This document shows, piece after piece, positions 18,813 to 27,108 of a stretch of DNA of 64,000 nt. Below the pieces are notes generated by a model, which saw only the letters and a list, made by a program, of their open reading frames with translations, did not search any database and was not told the DNA's origin. The DNA is from Thermoguttaceae bacterium (lineage in GTDB: Bacteria > Planctomycetota > Planctomycetia > Pirellulales > Thermoguttaceae): NCBI GenBank assembly GCA_017405595.1, contig JAFRAC010000026.1:215558-279557 (forward strand). Direction: 5' to 3'. Every line of letters begins with the position of its first letter. Positions within the stretch are counted from its first letter, which is position 1. The translations under genes and the position numbers were made by a program.

Positions 18813-19262
18813 CTACGCTCTTTCCCCCTCCTCGGCCAGGAGCGCGGCAATTTCCCCGCTTTTGACCGCGGCCTTGAAGGATTCCAGGTCGGGGTAAATT
18901 CGGTGGGAAAGGTACCGGACAACCCAGTTGCGCGTCATCCCGCTGATCGAAATGATGACCGCGCCGTTTTTCCACGCTTCCCACATTTCCACGGCGGTTC
19001 CCATCGAGGCTTCCGGCACATAGGCAATCAGAAGGTCAATCTCGGTACCGCACATCTTGTTATGGCGCAGAAAGGTGTCTTTCCCCTTCTCGTTGCCGTA
19101 ATTGACCGAGTCCTGATTCTTCGCGAACGGATCGTAAACTTCGAGTTCCGGCATCGTCTCGCGAAGGAATTCGGTCAGTTCGGTACGGTAGTCCTGGGAA
19201 TGAAGCTCCTTTTCGGTCCGGGACCCCTGCATGATCCCCGCGATAAAAACACGTTTCGCCAT
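18813..19262 (-). CDS. nucleoside 2-deoxyribosyltransferase-like protein
   Basis: 149 residues. The N-terminus KRVFIAGIMQGSR and the later IDLLIAYVPEASMGTAVEMWEAW match the substrate-binding layout of nucleoside 2-deoxyribosyltransferases and related N-glycosidases (DUF4406-type), in which a Glu near the MGTAVE motif is the nucleophile. Enzymes of this fold cleave or exchange the base-sugar bond of deoxynucleosides. It starts 17 bp after the queC stop, so it is probably translated from the same message; a role in purine or 7-deazapurine salvage is an inference from that linkage only. Confidence 0.7.
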   Translation of the reverse strand: MAKRVFIAGIMQGSRTEKELHSQDYRTELTEFLRETMPELEVYDPFAKNQDSVNYGNEKGKDTFLRHNKMCGTEIDLLIAYVPEASMGTAVEMWEAWKNGAVIISISGMTRNWVVRYLSHRIYPDLESFKAAVKSGEIAALLAEEGERA

Positions 19263-19279
19263 CGGCGGTTCCTTTTGTA

Positions 19280-20059
19280 TTACCTGTTCTTCTTTGTCTT
19301 CTCTTTAACCGGTTTGCCCGTCTGCTTTTCGGCAACGTAACGGGTCGGGTCCGGCAGACCGGCCTCCTCGAAACCGGCGCGGCGGAGCCGGCACGACTCG
19401 CACTCGCCGCAGGCAAGCCCTTCGCGGGTCGGCGAGTAGCAGGTCACGGTTTCGGCGTAATCGACCCCTAAACCCGTACCGAGCCGGACAATTTCGGCCT
19501 TCGACATGTTCGACAGCGGCGTGATCACCTTAAAGGCGCGTTTTCCCTCTTTGGCCTTTTCGACCCCCGCTTTCGTCGCCAGGTTTGCCAGCCGTTCGAA
19601 CGCGTCTAAAAACTCGGTGCGGCAGTCGGGATACCCGCTGTAGTCGATCTGATTCACCCCGATCCAGAGTTCCTTGGCGCCGCGTGTTTCAGCGTAAGCG
19701 AGCGCCAGCGCCAAAAAAACGGTGTTGCGCGCCGGCACGTACGAGGTGGGGATCGTCTCGCCGATATGCTCGATCGTAGTGGAATGGTCAACCGGTATCT
19801 TGCGGTCGGTCAGAGAACTCCCCCCGAACAAGGAAAGGTCGAGGGTAAGGACGATATGTTCCGCAACATGCCAGCGCGCCGCCGCGCGGCGGGCCGCGTC
19901 GAGCTCGCACCGGTGCCGCTGATGGTAATCGAACGTGAGCGCATGGATTTCACGCCCTTTCGACGCCGCCAGCGCACAGAGCGTGGTCGAGTCGAGCCCT
20001 CCGGAAAGAAGGAGAACCGTTTTAACCGGTTCGGCGGCCGTTTCGTTTTTCTTGTTCAT
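19280..20059 (-). CDS. queC: 7-cyano-7-deazaguanine synthase
   Basis: 259 residues from ATG 20059; the upstream ATG at 20107 would add 16 residues unlike the family. QueC converts 7-carboxy-7-deazaguanine to preQ0 with ATP and ammonia, a step to queuosine in tRNA. Seen are the PP-loop TVLLLSGGLDSTT, the ALTFDYHQRH motif, and the C-terminal zinc site of four cysteines in CYSP...CGECESCRLRR. Other que genes are not in this window. It follows prfB by 58 bp and precedes a deoxyribosyltransferase-like gene. Confidence 0.94.
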   Translation of the reverse strand: MNKKNETAAEPVKTVLLLSGGLDSTTLCALAASKGREIHALTFDYHQRHRCELDAARRAAARWHVAEHIVLTLDLSLFGGSSLTDRKIPVDHSTTIEHIGETIPTSYVPARNTVFLALALAYAETRGAKELWIGVNQIDYSGYPDCRTEFLDAFERLANLATKAGVEKAKEGKRAFKVITPLSNMSKAEIVRLGTGLGVDYAETVTCYSPTREGLACGECESCRLRRAGFEEAGLPDPTRYVAEKQTGKPVKEKTKKNR

Positions 20060-20117
20060 GATTTTGCCGGTATCCCTGTCCTGGATAACATCGGTCACAG
20101 GACACATTTCTGGAAGG

Positions 20118-21221
20118 TCAGTCGGTCTTCACCCGCCATCGGAGATATTCGTCCATGAAAGGCTGGATGTTTCCGTTCAGCACATCGTGGAAGTTTGAGG
20201 ACTGATAGCCGGTACGGGAATCCTTCACGCGCTGTTCGGGGTGCAGGAAGTAGTTGCGGATCTGAGAGCCGAACCCGACTTTCGCCATGTTCTTGTATTT
20301 CTCGCTCATCGCCTGCTCGCGTTTCTCCTCTTCGCGCTGAATGAGGCGGGCTTTGAGCATTTTGAGCGCCATCGCACGGTTTTTGTGCTGGCTCCGCTCG
20401 TTCTGGCATTGGACCACGGTACCGGTCGGGATGTGGGTCAGGCGGATCGCGCTGGAGGTCTTATTCACATGCTGCCCCCCCGCGCCGCTCGAGCGGAACA
20501 CGTCTTCTCGGATATCTTCGTCGCGCAGCTCGACGTTGATCGAATCGTCCACATCGGGGTTCACGTCGACCGCCGCGAAACTGGTCATCCGTTTCGCTTC
20601 GGAGTTGAACGGCGAGATGCGCACCAAACGATGGGTGCCGATCTCCCCTTTCATATAGCCGTACGCCATCGGGCCTTTCACGATAAAACTCGCGCTGTTG
20701 ATCCCCGCTTCTTCGTTGTCCTGCCGATCGAGGATCTCGACCGTGTAGCCGGAACTCTGCGCCCAGTTGATGTACATCCGCAGAAGCATTTCGGCCCAGT
20801 CGTTCGCGTCGGTGCCGCCGTCGCGCGCGTTGATCGAAACGATGGCGTTCCCCACATCGAACGGGCCGTTGAGAAGCGCCGAGGTTTCGAGCCTTTCCAT
20901 CTGCTTTTCGGCCTCGTCGAGTTTCGGAGGAATTTCGGCGGCCAGGGAATCGTCTTCGGCGCCGAGTTCGACCAGGACGTCGAGTTCGTCGAGCGCGGCC
21001 GAAATATCGTCGATCGGCTTGACCACCGCCTTGTATCCTTTAAGGCGCGCGACAACCGCCTGCGACTTTTCGGCATCGTCCCAGAATCCGGGCGCGGTCA
21101 TTTCGGTTTCGGTTTCGGCGATCAGTTTGATCTTGGCATCGTAGTCGAGCGAGTCGCGCAATTTGGCGATTCCGCCGCGTATCGCGTCGATCCGGTCGGT
21201 CAGTTCTTTTTCAATCGGCAT
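20118..21221 (-). CDS. prfB: peptide chain release factor 2
   Basis: 367 residues. RF2 reads UGA and UAA stop codons and triggers hydrolysis of peptidyl-tRNA. The codon-recognition tripeptide SPF is in RISPFNSEAKR and the catalytic GGQ in GAGGQHVNKT. Many bacteria control prfB by a +1 frameshift at CTT TGA C near codon 25; here the equivalent place reads LRDSLDYDAK with CTC GAC and a continuous frame, so this autoregulation is missing. Lies 31 bp after argC in the minus-strand gene train. Confidence 0.96.
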   Translation of the reverse strand: MPIEKELTDRIDAIRGGIAKLRDSLDYDAKIKLIAETETEMTAPGFWDDAEKSQAVVARLKGYKAVVKPIDDISAALDELDVLVELGAEDDSLAAEIPPKLDEAEKQMERLETSALLNGPFDVGNAIVSINARDGGTDANDWAEMLLRMYINWAQSSGYTVEILDRQDNEEAGINSASFIVKGPMAYGYMKGEIGTHRLVRISPFNSEAKRMTSFAAVDVNPDVDDSINVELRDEDIREDVFRSSGAGGQHVNKTSSAIRLTHIPTGTVVQCQNERSQHKNRAMALKMLKARLIQREEEKREQAMSEKYKNMAKVGFGSQIRNYFLHPEQRVKDSRTGYQSSNFHDVLNGNIQPFMDEYLRWRVKTD

Positions 21222-21252
21222 GGTCAGTTCTGAGATGGAGGAATGGGGAAAA

Positions 21253-22263
21253 CTATTTGAGCGCGGTCGTTTCGGGATACCCGAACAGGATATTGAAATT
21301 CTGTACCGCGGCGCCCGACGCGCCCTTAATGAGGTTGTCGATCACCGAAATCGTCAGCACGCGGTCGCCGACGATGCGGGCGGTCATATGGCACCGGTTT
21401 GTATAGATCACGTCTTTGGTGCTGGGAAGCGTCTCCACGACCTGGATAAACGGCTCGCCCTCATAGAAAGCCCGCCACTGGCCGAGAACATCTTCCTGAG
21501 TCAGCCCCGGCTTGGCGATTTTCGCGTAGCAGACGGTCAGAATACCGCGGTCCATCGGGGTCAGGTGGGGGGTAAAGATCACACTGACCCTCTTGCCGCT
21601 CCCGTCGCCGACCACCTGCTCGATTTCGGGCGTGTGCCGGTGTGTGCCGACCCCGTACGCCGAAATCGCCTCGTTGCATTCGGGGTAAAGATTTTTCAGC
21701 GAAGGTTTTCGGCCCGCGCCGCTCACGCCGCTTTTCGCGTCGATGATAATGTCGGAGGTCTCGACCAGCCCGGCCTTCACCAGGGGAGTGAGGGGAAGAA
21801 TCGCCGAGGTGGCGTAGCAGCCCGGATTGGCGACCAGCGGCGCGCCCTTGATCGACTCGCGGAAGAGCTCGGGAAGCCCGTAGGGAACCGACGGCAGACG
21901 CGCGGCATCGGGATGAACGACGTTGTACCACTTCTCGTAGACCGCAACTTCGTTGAACCGGTAATCGGCGCCGAAGTCGATGACCCGCGCGCCGCCGGCC
22001 AGAAGTTCGGGCACCACCGCGGCGGTGGCGGTATGCGGCAGGCAGCTGAACACGCACTCGGCGCGTTTGGCCACTTCGGCCGGTTCGAGATTTTCGAGCG
22101 CCAGCGAAAGCTGGCCGGTCAAAGAAGGATGAACCTGATCGGCCGGACGGTTCTCCTGGCGGCTGGTCAGCGCGGTAATCTCGGCGCCGGGATGGCGCAG
22201 GAGGAGTTTCATCAGTTCAAGCGCTGTATAGCCGGTGGCTCCCAGAATTGCGATTTTCGTCAT
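21253..22263 (-). CDS. argC: N-acetyl-gamma-glutamyl-phosphate reductase
   Basis: 336 residues. ArgC reduces N-acetylglutamyl 5-phosphate to the semialdehyde with NADPH, the third step of arginine synthesis. The NADP-binding motif GATGYTALEL is at the N-terminus, and the active-site cysteine is in NPGCYATSA. Its ATG overlaps the stop of the upstream epimerase gene in an ATGA, so translation is coupled to genes with no obvious metabolic link. No other arg genes are present here. Confidence 0.95.
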   Translation of the reverse strand: MTKIAILGATGYTALELMKLLLRHPGAEITALTSRQENRPADQVHPSLTGQLSLALENLEPAEVAKRAECVFSCLPHTATAAVVPELLAGGARVIDFGADYRFNEVAVYEKWYNVVHPDAARLPSVPYGLPELFRESIKGAPLVANPGCYATSAILPLTPLVKAGLVETSDIIIDAKSGVSGAGRKPSLKNLYPECNEAISAYGVGTHRHTPEIEQVVGDGSGKRVSVIFTPHLTPMDRGILTVCYAKIAKPGLTQEDVLGQWRAFYEGEPFIQVVETLPSTKDVIYTNRCHMTARIVGDRVLTISVIDNLIKGASGAAVQNFNILFGYPETTALK

Positions 22264-23234
22264 TCTTCACTTCCTCGTTTCTGTTTGTCTTCAATGACCT
22301 GACAAATGATATCGTCGATGGTGTATTTCGGCTGCCAGCCGATCAGGCGGCGGGCGCGGTCGAGTGAGGGGACACGGCGCCGCATATCCTCGAAATCGGC
22401 GCCGAAAACCTCTTCGTAACTCTTAAAGCCGATTTCCGATTTCGATCCGGTCAGGGCGATCACCCGTTTCGCGAGATCGAGAATGGCGATCTCCTCGTCG
22501 GAACCGAGGTTCATCACGCTGCCGACCGCTTCGGGCGTCCGGGAAACGCGGAGGAGCCCCTCCACCACATCGAGAATCGAGCAGAAGCAGCGTTTTTGCG
22601 CGCCGTCGCCATGCACGATGAGCGGTTCGCCCGCCAGCGCGGCGGTCACGAACCGGGGAAGAACCATCCCGTATTTGCCGGTCTGCCGCGGACCGACCGT
22701 GTTAAAAAGGCGTACGATGTAAACCGGCAGAGCTGTCTCTTTGTAATGCGCCAGCAGGTAGAACTCGTCGAGCATCTTGGCCGAAGCGTACGCCCAGCGG
22801 GGCTTAACCGTGGCTCCGATCGTCACCGGATCGTCTTCACGGAACGGAAGCCGGTCCGAAATGCCGTAGACTTCGCTTGTCGAGGTCAGGAGAACCGGCA
22901 CGCGGTATTTCGAGCAGAGATCGACCAGTTTTTGGGTCGGTTCGACAATGCGCCGGATCGTTTCGACCGGCCGTTCGACAACAAGGCGCACCCCGACCGC
23001 GCTTGCCAGATGGTAGACAAAATCGGTTCGCGGCAGTTCCCGTTCGAGGAGCGCCGCATCGTTCATATCGGCGATCACCGCACGGAACCCGCTTTGCCCC
23101 TCCAGCGAAGCGATATTCCGCCACGCTCCGGTCGAAAGGTCGTCGATAACCGTGACCGTATTTCCTTCGGCGAGCAGGCGCGCCGCCAGGTGCGAACCGA
23201 CGAATCCGGCGCCGCCGGTGATAAGAACGCGCAT
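22260..23234 (-). CDS. NAD-dependent sugar-nucleotide epimerase/dehydratase (extended SDR)
   Basis: 324 residues from ATG 23234, preceded by AAGGAG. The Rossmann motif TGGAGFVGSHLA, the STSEVYG serine/threonine region and the catalytic YASAK identify an extended short-chain dehydrogenase/reductase acting on nucleotide sugars. The overall layout, including FNTVGPRQTGKYGMVLPRFV, is closest to UDP-glucuronate decarboxylases and UDP-glucose 4-epimerases; the exact substrate is unresolved. Its start overlaps the btaB stop (TAATG) and its stop overlaps argC (ATGA), so it is embedded in a tightly coupled operon with lipid head-group enzymes. Confidence 0.88.
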   Translation of the reverse strand: MRVLITGGAGFVGSHLAARLLAEGNTVTVIDDLSTGAWRNIASLEGQSGFRAVIADMNDAALLERELPRTDFVYHLASAVGVRLVVERPVETIRRIVEPTQKLVDLCSKYRVPVLLTSTSEVYGISDRLPFREDDPVTIGATVKPRWAYASAKMLDEFYLLAHYKETALPVYIVRLFNTVGPRQTGKYGMVLPRFVTAALAGEPLIVHGDGAQKRCFCSILDVVEGLLRVSRTPEAVGSVMNLGSDEEIAILDLAKRVIALTGSKSEIGFKSYEEVFGADFEDMRRRVPSLDRARRLIGWQPKYTIDDIICQVIEDKQKRGSEE

Positions 23235-24009
23235 TACCGGCTCCTTTCTTCGTTCGGCCCGGCCGAGCGTTTTCTGCCAACGTAAATGTAATACGGCATT
23301 TTCCACCAGAAGAGCGGAAAATAGGGAATGGTCAGCTTATTCTCGGTAAACCGCTCGGTTTGGAACCGGAAATCAAGGTAGGGATAATGGTCGGAAGAAA
23401 GAAAGACATTGTCGCACGAAAACCAGGCGGGCCAGAAACTGCGGGTCGCGAAACTCTGGCGTTTCTGCCGGCCGTCGGGGAACTTGCGGGCGATGTAGAA
23501 ATCGACTACGCCGATCAGGCCGCCGGGCTTTAAGATGTGAAGCGCGTGGTCGATCGCCTTGAACCAGTCGGGAATCATCGTCAGGGAGTAGGAGAACGTC
23601 ACCACGTCGGCTTTCCCTTCGGGCGGGGTCCATGCGGTGGCGTCGGCTTCGACCGTCTCGACGTTCGTCCAGCCCGCCGCCTGAATCCGGCGGTCGGCGA
23701 TATCCAGAAGAGGACGGGCAAGGTCGAGAATATAGACCTTTTTCAAAAGGGAAAGCTTTTCGCCAAACCCCGCCATATTCGAGCCGGTCCCCCCCCCATC
23801 TCGACCCAGACCCCATTGTTCAGATCGGCATCGGAACCGAGCAGGGTTTCCCAGAGCTGTTCGCGCCCTTTCAAAAACCGTTTTCGGAAACTGTCGTAGT
23901 CATCGGCCTGATCCCGATAGAAGCGGTTCAGCCAATCGGCGTGCACCGGCCCGCTGTGCGGCCGGAACACGAGACGCCGGAGAACGTTCAGATCACTTAA
24001 AAATGGCAT
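23234..24009 (-). pseudogene. btaB: BtaB-like SAM-dependent methyltransferase, frameshifted in a homopolymer
   Basis: Two open frames together make one protein. The first part, from ATG 24009 (MPFLSDLNVLRRL...), runs to the glycine-rich motif VWVEMGGG; the second frame resumes at once with NMAGFGEKLSLLKKVYILDLARPLLDIA and runs to the stop at 23234. The break is at a run of nine C (23789-23797; G9 in the gene). One more G would give EMGGGTGSNMAGFGEKL, an intact SAM-binding motif, in frame. BtaB methylates diacylglyceryl-homoserine three times to the betaine lipid DGTS. Flanking btaA and overlap with the epimerase support a gene that is normally functional; the base may be missing from the assembly. 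Confidence 0.8.
23789..23797. repeat. nine-base mononucleotide run inside btaB
   Basis: C9 on the plus strand, G9 in the coding strand, exactly at the point where the btaB reading frame shifts. Such runs are prone to slippage in cells and to errors in sequencing. Confidence 0.9.
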
Positions 24010-24081
24010 TGATGATATTGCTGGGGGTTCGGCGGAAAGGGGAAGCGGAGCCCTTTCCGTACGCTCATCGGATTGCGCGCG

Positions 24082-25275
24082 TCACCGGCCGGGCAGGTCG
24101 GCAATATAAAAACTGCCGTAGGTATGGACGCGGTCTTTTTTGTGGAGTTCCGCCGCCAGATCGCGGTGAAGGTGTAAAAGGTCGCCAAGCGGCCTGGTTC
24201 CGTCAGGCGTTTCGACCGGCACCGAAAGGATATACTCCGCGCTCGGACCGGCACACCGCCAGATGGCCCGGGCGCCGGGCTCGGCCCTGTCGAGGATCGC
24301 CCGCCATTCCGCGGCGAGAAGATCGCGCCGCCGGTCGCTGAGCCAGTCCATGTGGTCGAGAAGGACGAAACGGGTAAACTTCCCCTCGTGTTTCCGCAGA
24401 AAGCCTTCGATGGTATCGGTCGCAATGTGAATCTTCCCGACCAGCCCCTCTTTGAGGCGCTGGAAGTTCCCGCGGCTGAGATAGTCGGGGCAGCAGGTTT
24501 GGGTATAGGATCCGGTCGCGTAAAGACGCCAGAAGTAGTTGTCGGAGATCGGCAGATTTCCGAAAACGGCATCGAGAGACTCTTCGGCGAACCGGGAAAC
24601 CTGACCGGCATGAGTCTGCTCGATCTGGAGACGCTGCGCATGGGGCACTCCGAGCAGCGCAAGGGTCAGGTCGCGGTTCATGACAAACCGGACGCAGCGG
24701 GAAAAGAGGCGCCTTTTGAGGCGCGGCCAGATTTCGCGCTGCTCTTCGAGACTCGCGGCGTTTAAAAGGCGGTCGATTTCGCCCCGCGCACCGCGCCAGT
24801 TAAGATACCGATTCATGTTCCGGGCGAAGAAGCCGCTCGTTCCCCGGAAATAGAAGGAATATTTGCCGTTAAAATAGAGGCTGATTTTATGGTCCCAGAA
24901 CTTTTGGGCCGGCCCGGTCAGGCGGCCGCGGAGTTTCGTCCGGTAAATTTCACGAATCTCCGGGCAGTGCCCGGTGCCGAAAATCCGGAAGAACGTTTCG
25001 TAGTCGAGTTCTTTGATTCCCGCGATTTTGAGTTCCAGAAGGGCGTTCTGCCGGTAGTTCATATCGACGGCACAGATCGACCGGGGGGATTCCAGCGCAT
25101 AGGAAAGCACGTTGCACCCCGCCGACGTAATGACAAGCAGATCGTCCCCGGGTCCCAGATTGAGCGCCTCTTTATCGACACGGGGATCTTCCCAACTGGC
25201 GTTGTAGACAAGGTTGTGCATGTGAACGCGGGCAAAGAGCCGCGCGCTCAGCCATCGGCAGAGGCAGCAGGACAT
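24082..25275 (-). CDS. btaA: S-adenosylmethionine:diacylglycerol 3-amino-3-carboxypropyl transferase (BtaA, DUF3419)
   Basis: 397 residues. BtaA moves the aminocarboxypropyl group of SAM to diacylglycerol, the first step to betaine lipids such as DGTS, phosphorus-free membrane lipids. DUF3419 hallmarks seen are VYNASWEDPRVD near residue 24, LVITSAGCNVLSYAL, the SAM-side ICAVDMNYRQNALLELK, and SLDAVFGNLPISDNYFW followed by RLYATGSYTQTCCPDYL. It lies 72 bp before btaB on the same strand. A -10 box for it is visible at 25338-25333. Betaine lipids are classically made under phosphate limitation; no PhoB box could be confirmed. Confidence 0.9.
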   Translation of the reverse strand: MSCCLCRWLSARLFARVHMHNLVYNASWEDPRVDKEALNLGPGDDLLVITSAGCNVLSYALESPRSICAVDMNYRQNALLELKIAGIKELDYETFFRIFGTGHCPEIREIYRTKLRGRLTGPAQKFWDHKISLYFNGKYSFYFRGTSGFFARNMNRYLNWRGARGEIDRLLNAASLEEQREIWPRLKRRLFSRCVRFVMNRDLTLALLGVPHAQRLQIEQTHAGQVSRFAEESLDAVFGNLPISDNYFWRLYATGSYTQTCCPDYLSRGNFQRLKEGLVGKIHIATDTIEGFLRKHEGKFTRFVLLDHMDWLSDRRRDLLAAEWRAILDRAEPGARAIWRCAGPSAEYILSVPVETPDGTRPLGDLLHLHRDLAAELHKKDRVHTYGSFYIADLPGR

Positions 25276-25332
25276 AAAAACAGCGAAAACCTTTCGTGGA
25301 GGGAACTTGCCCCCGCCCCTAAACCCCAGTAT

Positions 25333-25338
25333 ATTATA
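25333..25338 (-). promoter_or_regulatory. -10 box for the btaA operon
   Basis: Perfect TATAAT on the minus strand (25338-25333) in an AT-rich patch, 58 bases before ATG 25275. The -35 region is a T-rich run without a clear hexamer, which would fit an activator-dependent promoter. Confidence 0.45.
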
Positions 25339-25418
25339 ATCCCCTTATCCAAAAAACAACAGGGGAGAGCGGAACGCGGAGGAGCGCCGGCTCGGGAAAA
25401 GAGGGGAAAAAAGAGCAG

Positions 25419-26882
25419 TCAGGCGGTTTTCGCCGAACCCGAATCAGCTTCCCGGGATTTCGCCGTTTCGTATTCTTTCAGCTTCCGGTAAAGGGTTCGC
25501 GCGCCGATCCCGAGGATTTTGGCGGCTTCTTCCCGGTTCCCGCCATTCGATTTAAGCGTCTCTTCGATCAGCATCCGCTCGACCTCGCCGATCGTCCGGC
25601 CGACAAGAGACGCGGCGGGATTGGCAAGCGGGCCGATGACCGCCGCCGATTCGGGAAGCGGAGACGGACCGGCACCCGGAATCTCTTCGGGCAGATCGTC
25701 GTCGTCGATCAGCTCGTCAATATCGACCGCGACCATGCTTTCGGCGGCGTTTTTCAGCTGGCGGACATTCCCCGGCCAGTCGTAGGCGAACAGCTTGAGG
25801 CGGGCCGACTGGGTGACCCCTTTCACCGTTTTGCCGTACTTCTTGGCGAACATCCGGATAAAGTAATCGAGGAGAATCGGGATATCGCCGACCCGTTCGC
25901 GCAGCGGCGGTATCCGCAAGGTGACCACCTTCAGGCGGTGGTAGAGGTCTTCGCGGAGAGTATGGTTGGCAACCGCCTCTTCGAGGTTCTGGTTGGTCGC
26001 CGAGATGATCCGCACGTTCACTTTAATCGTCTCGTTCGACCCGACGCGGGTAATCTCGCCGTTTTCGAGGACGCGCAGCAGCTTGACCTGGGTCGGCATC
26101 GGCATATCGCCGACCTCGTCAAGAAAAACGGTTCCCCCCTGCGCATATTCAAATTTGCCGACCCGGTTCGCCGAAGCGTCGGTAAAAGCGCCTTTCACGT
26201 GGCCGAAGAGTTCGCTTTCGAGAATGTTTTCGCTGAGCGCGGCGCAGTTGAGCGCGACAAAGGGCCGGTGTTTGCGGGGGGAATTCTGATGAATCGCCTG
26301 GGCGAACAGTTCTTTGCCGGTTCCCGTCTCGCCCAAAATGAGAACCGTGGCGTCGGTCGGGGCAATCCGCTTGAGCCGGTCGACCGCGCCGAGCATCGCG
26401 GGGGAATTCCCGACCACGCCGCCGAAACCGAATTTCTCGTCGAGGCGCTCTTTCATCTCCCGGTTCAGGCGGCGCAGACGGGAACTTTCCCCCGCCTTCT
26501 GAACCACCACCCGCAGATGCTGGAGGTTTTCGAGCGGCTTTGTCAGGTAGTTATACGCCCCCATTCTCATCGCTTCGACCGCAATCTCGATCTTCGAGTT
26601 GGCGGTCATCATGATCACTTCGGTCTCGGGCGCGGTCTCCTTGACGCGTTTGAGGATTTGCAGACCGCCGTCGTCCCGTTCGAGCATCAGGTCGGTCACG
26701 ACCACATCGAAGATCTTTTCGCTCAGGATCTTTTCGGCGTCTTTTTGGGAATGGGCGACCTCGCACTCGGCGTTGATCCGCTCGAGCGTATTGACGACAG
26801 CTTCGGCGTAATCGGGTTCGTCGTCAACCACCAGCACCGACAGAGGAAGTTTCTCCTCGTTGAGCAAATCGTCTCTTTCCAT
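25419..26882 (-). CDS. NtrC-type sigma54-dependent response regulator
   Basis: 487 residues: receiver domain (about 15-130; acidic pair Asp20/Asp21, phosphorylated Asp64 in VTDLML), AAA+ domain with Walker A GETGTGKE (184-191) and Walker B GTVFLDEVGDMP, and a Fis-type helix-turn-helix at the C-terminus (NREEAAKILGIGARTLYRKL). It should activate sigma54 promoters after phosphorylation. The sigma54-contacting loop reads GAFTDA (231-236) in place of GAFTGA. No sensor kinase or rpoN gene is in the window. It lies 143 bp upstream of btaA on the same strand and may or may not control that operon. Confidence 0.95.
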   Translation of the reverse strand: MERDDLLNEEKLPLSVLVVDDEPDYAEAVVNTLERINAECEVAHSQKDAEKILSEKIFDVVVTDLMLERDDGGLQILKRVKETAPETEVIMMTANSKIEIAVEAMRMGAYNYLTKPLENLQHLRVVVQKAGESSRLRRLNREMKERLDEKFGFGGVVGNSPAMLGAVDRLKRIAPTDATVLILGETGTGKELFAQAIHQNSPRKHRPFVALNCAALSENILESELFGHVKGAFTDASANRVGKFEYAQGGTVFLDEVGDMPMPTQVKLLRVLENGEITRVGSNETIKVNVRIISATNQNLEEAVANHTLREDLYHRLKVVTLRIPPLRERVGDIPILLDYFIRMFAKKYGKTVKGVTQSARLKLFAYDWPGNVRQLKNAAESMVAVDIDELIDDDDLPEEIPGAGPSPLPESAAVIGPLANPAASLVGRTIGEVERMLIEETLKSNGGNREEAAKILGIGARTLYRKLKEYETAKSREADSGSAKTA

Positions 26883-27026
26883 GCGAGACCCTTAAAATGC
26901 CGTTCTTCTCGAAAAGGCGCGAAAGAGCGCCTTGCCACCCCTAATATGATAGGCCCAAACCGGAAAAATGCAAGTACATCGCGGTTCATCCGGCCGGCCG
27001 GAACAGGCCGCCAAGGAGGAAGGTAC

Positions 27027-27055
27027 TTGATTGTCGGCCGGCGCCCCCCTATAAT
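27027..27055 (+). promoter_or_regulatory. promoter for the DUF4838 gene pair
   Basis: TTGATT (27027-27032), 17-base spacer, perfect TATAAT (27050-27055), about 50 bases before ATG 27109. One of the best sigma70-like promoters in the window. Confidence 0.65.
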
Positions 27056-27108
27056 GGCTTTCGCCGGAAAAGAAGAATACATCAAACAACCCGAACGAGG
27101 AAAACCTG

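Noticed and set aside
20241..21233. Long plus-strand open frame over prfB
   Set aside because: It runs antisense to a securely identified release factor gene; such long antisense frames arise across the window from the GC-rich codon bias.
23743..23776. Two overlapping frames as two separate genes for btaB
   Set aside because: The frames join to a single protein with one shared SAM motif; separate genes would lack a complete methyltransferase fold.
26914..26933. Short hairpin (7-bp perfect stem) just upstream of the NtrC-type gene
   Set aside because: Short, without a T tract on either strand, and located at a leader position where chance GC pairing is common.
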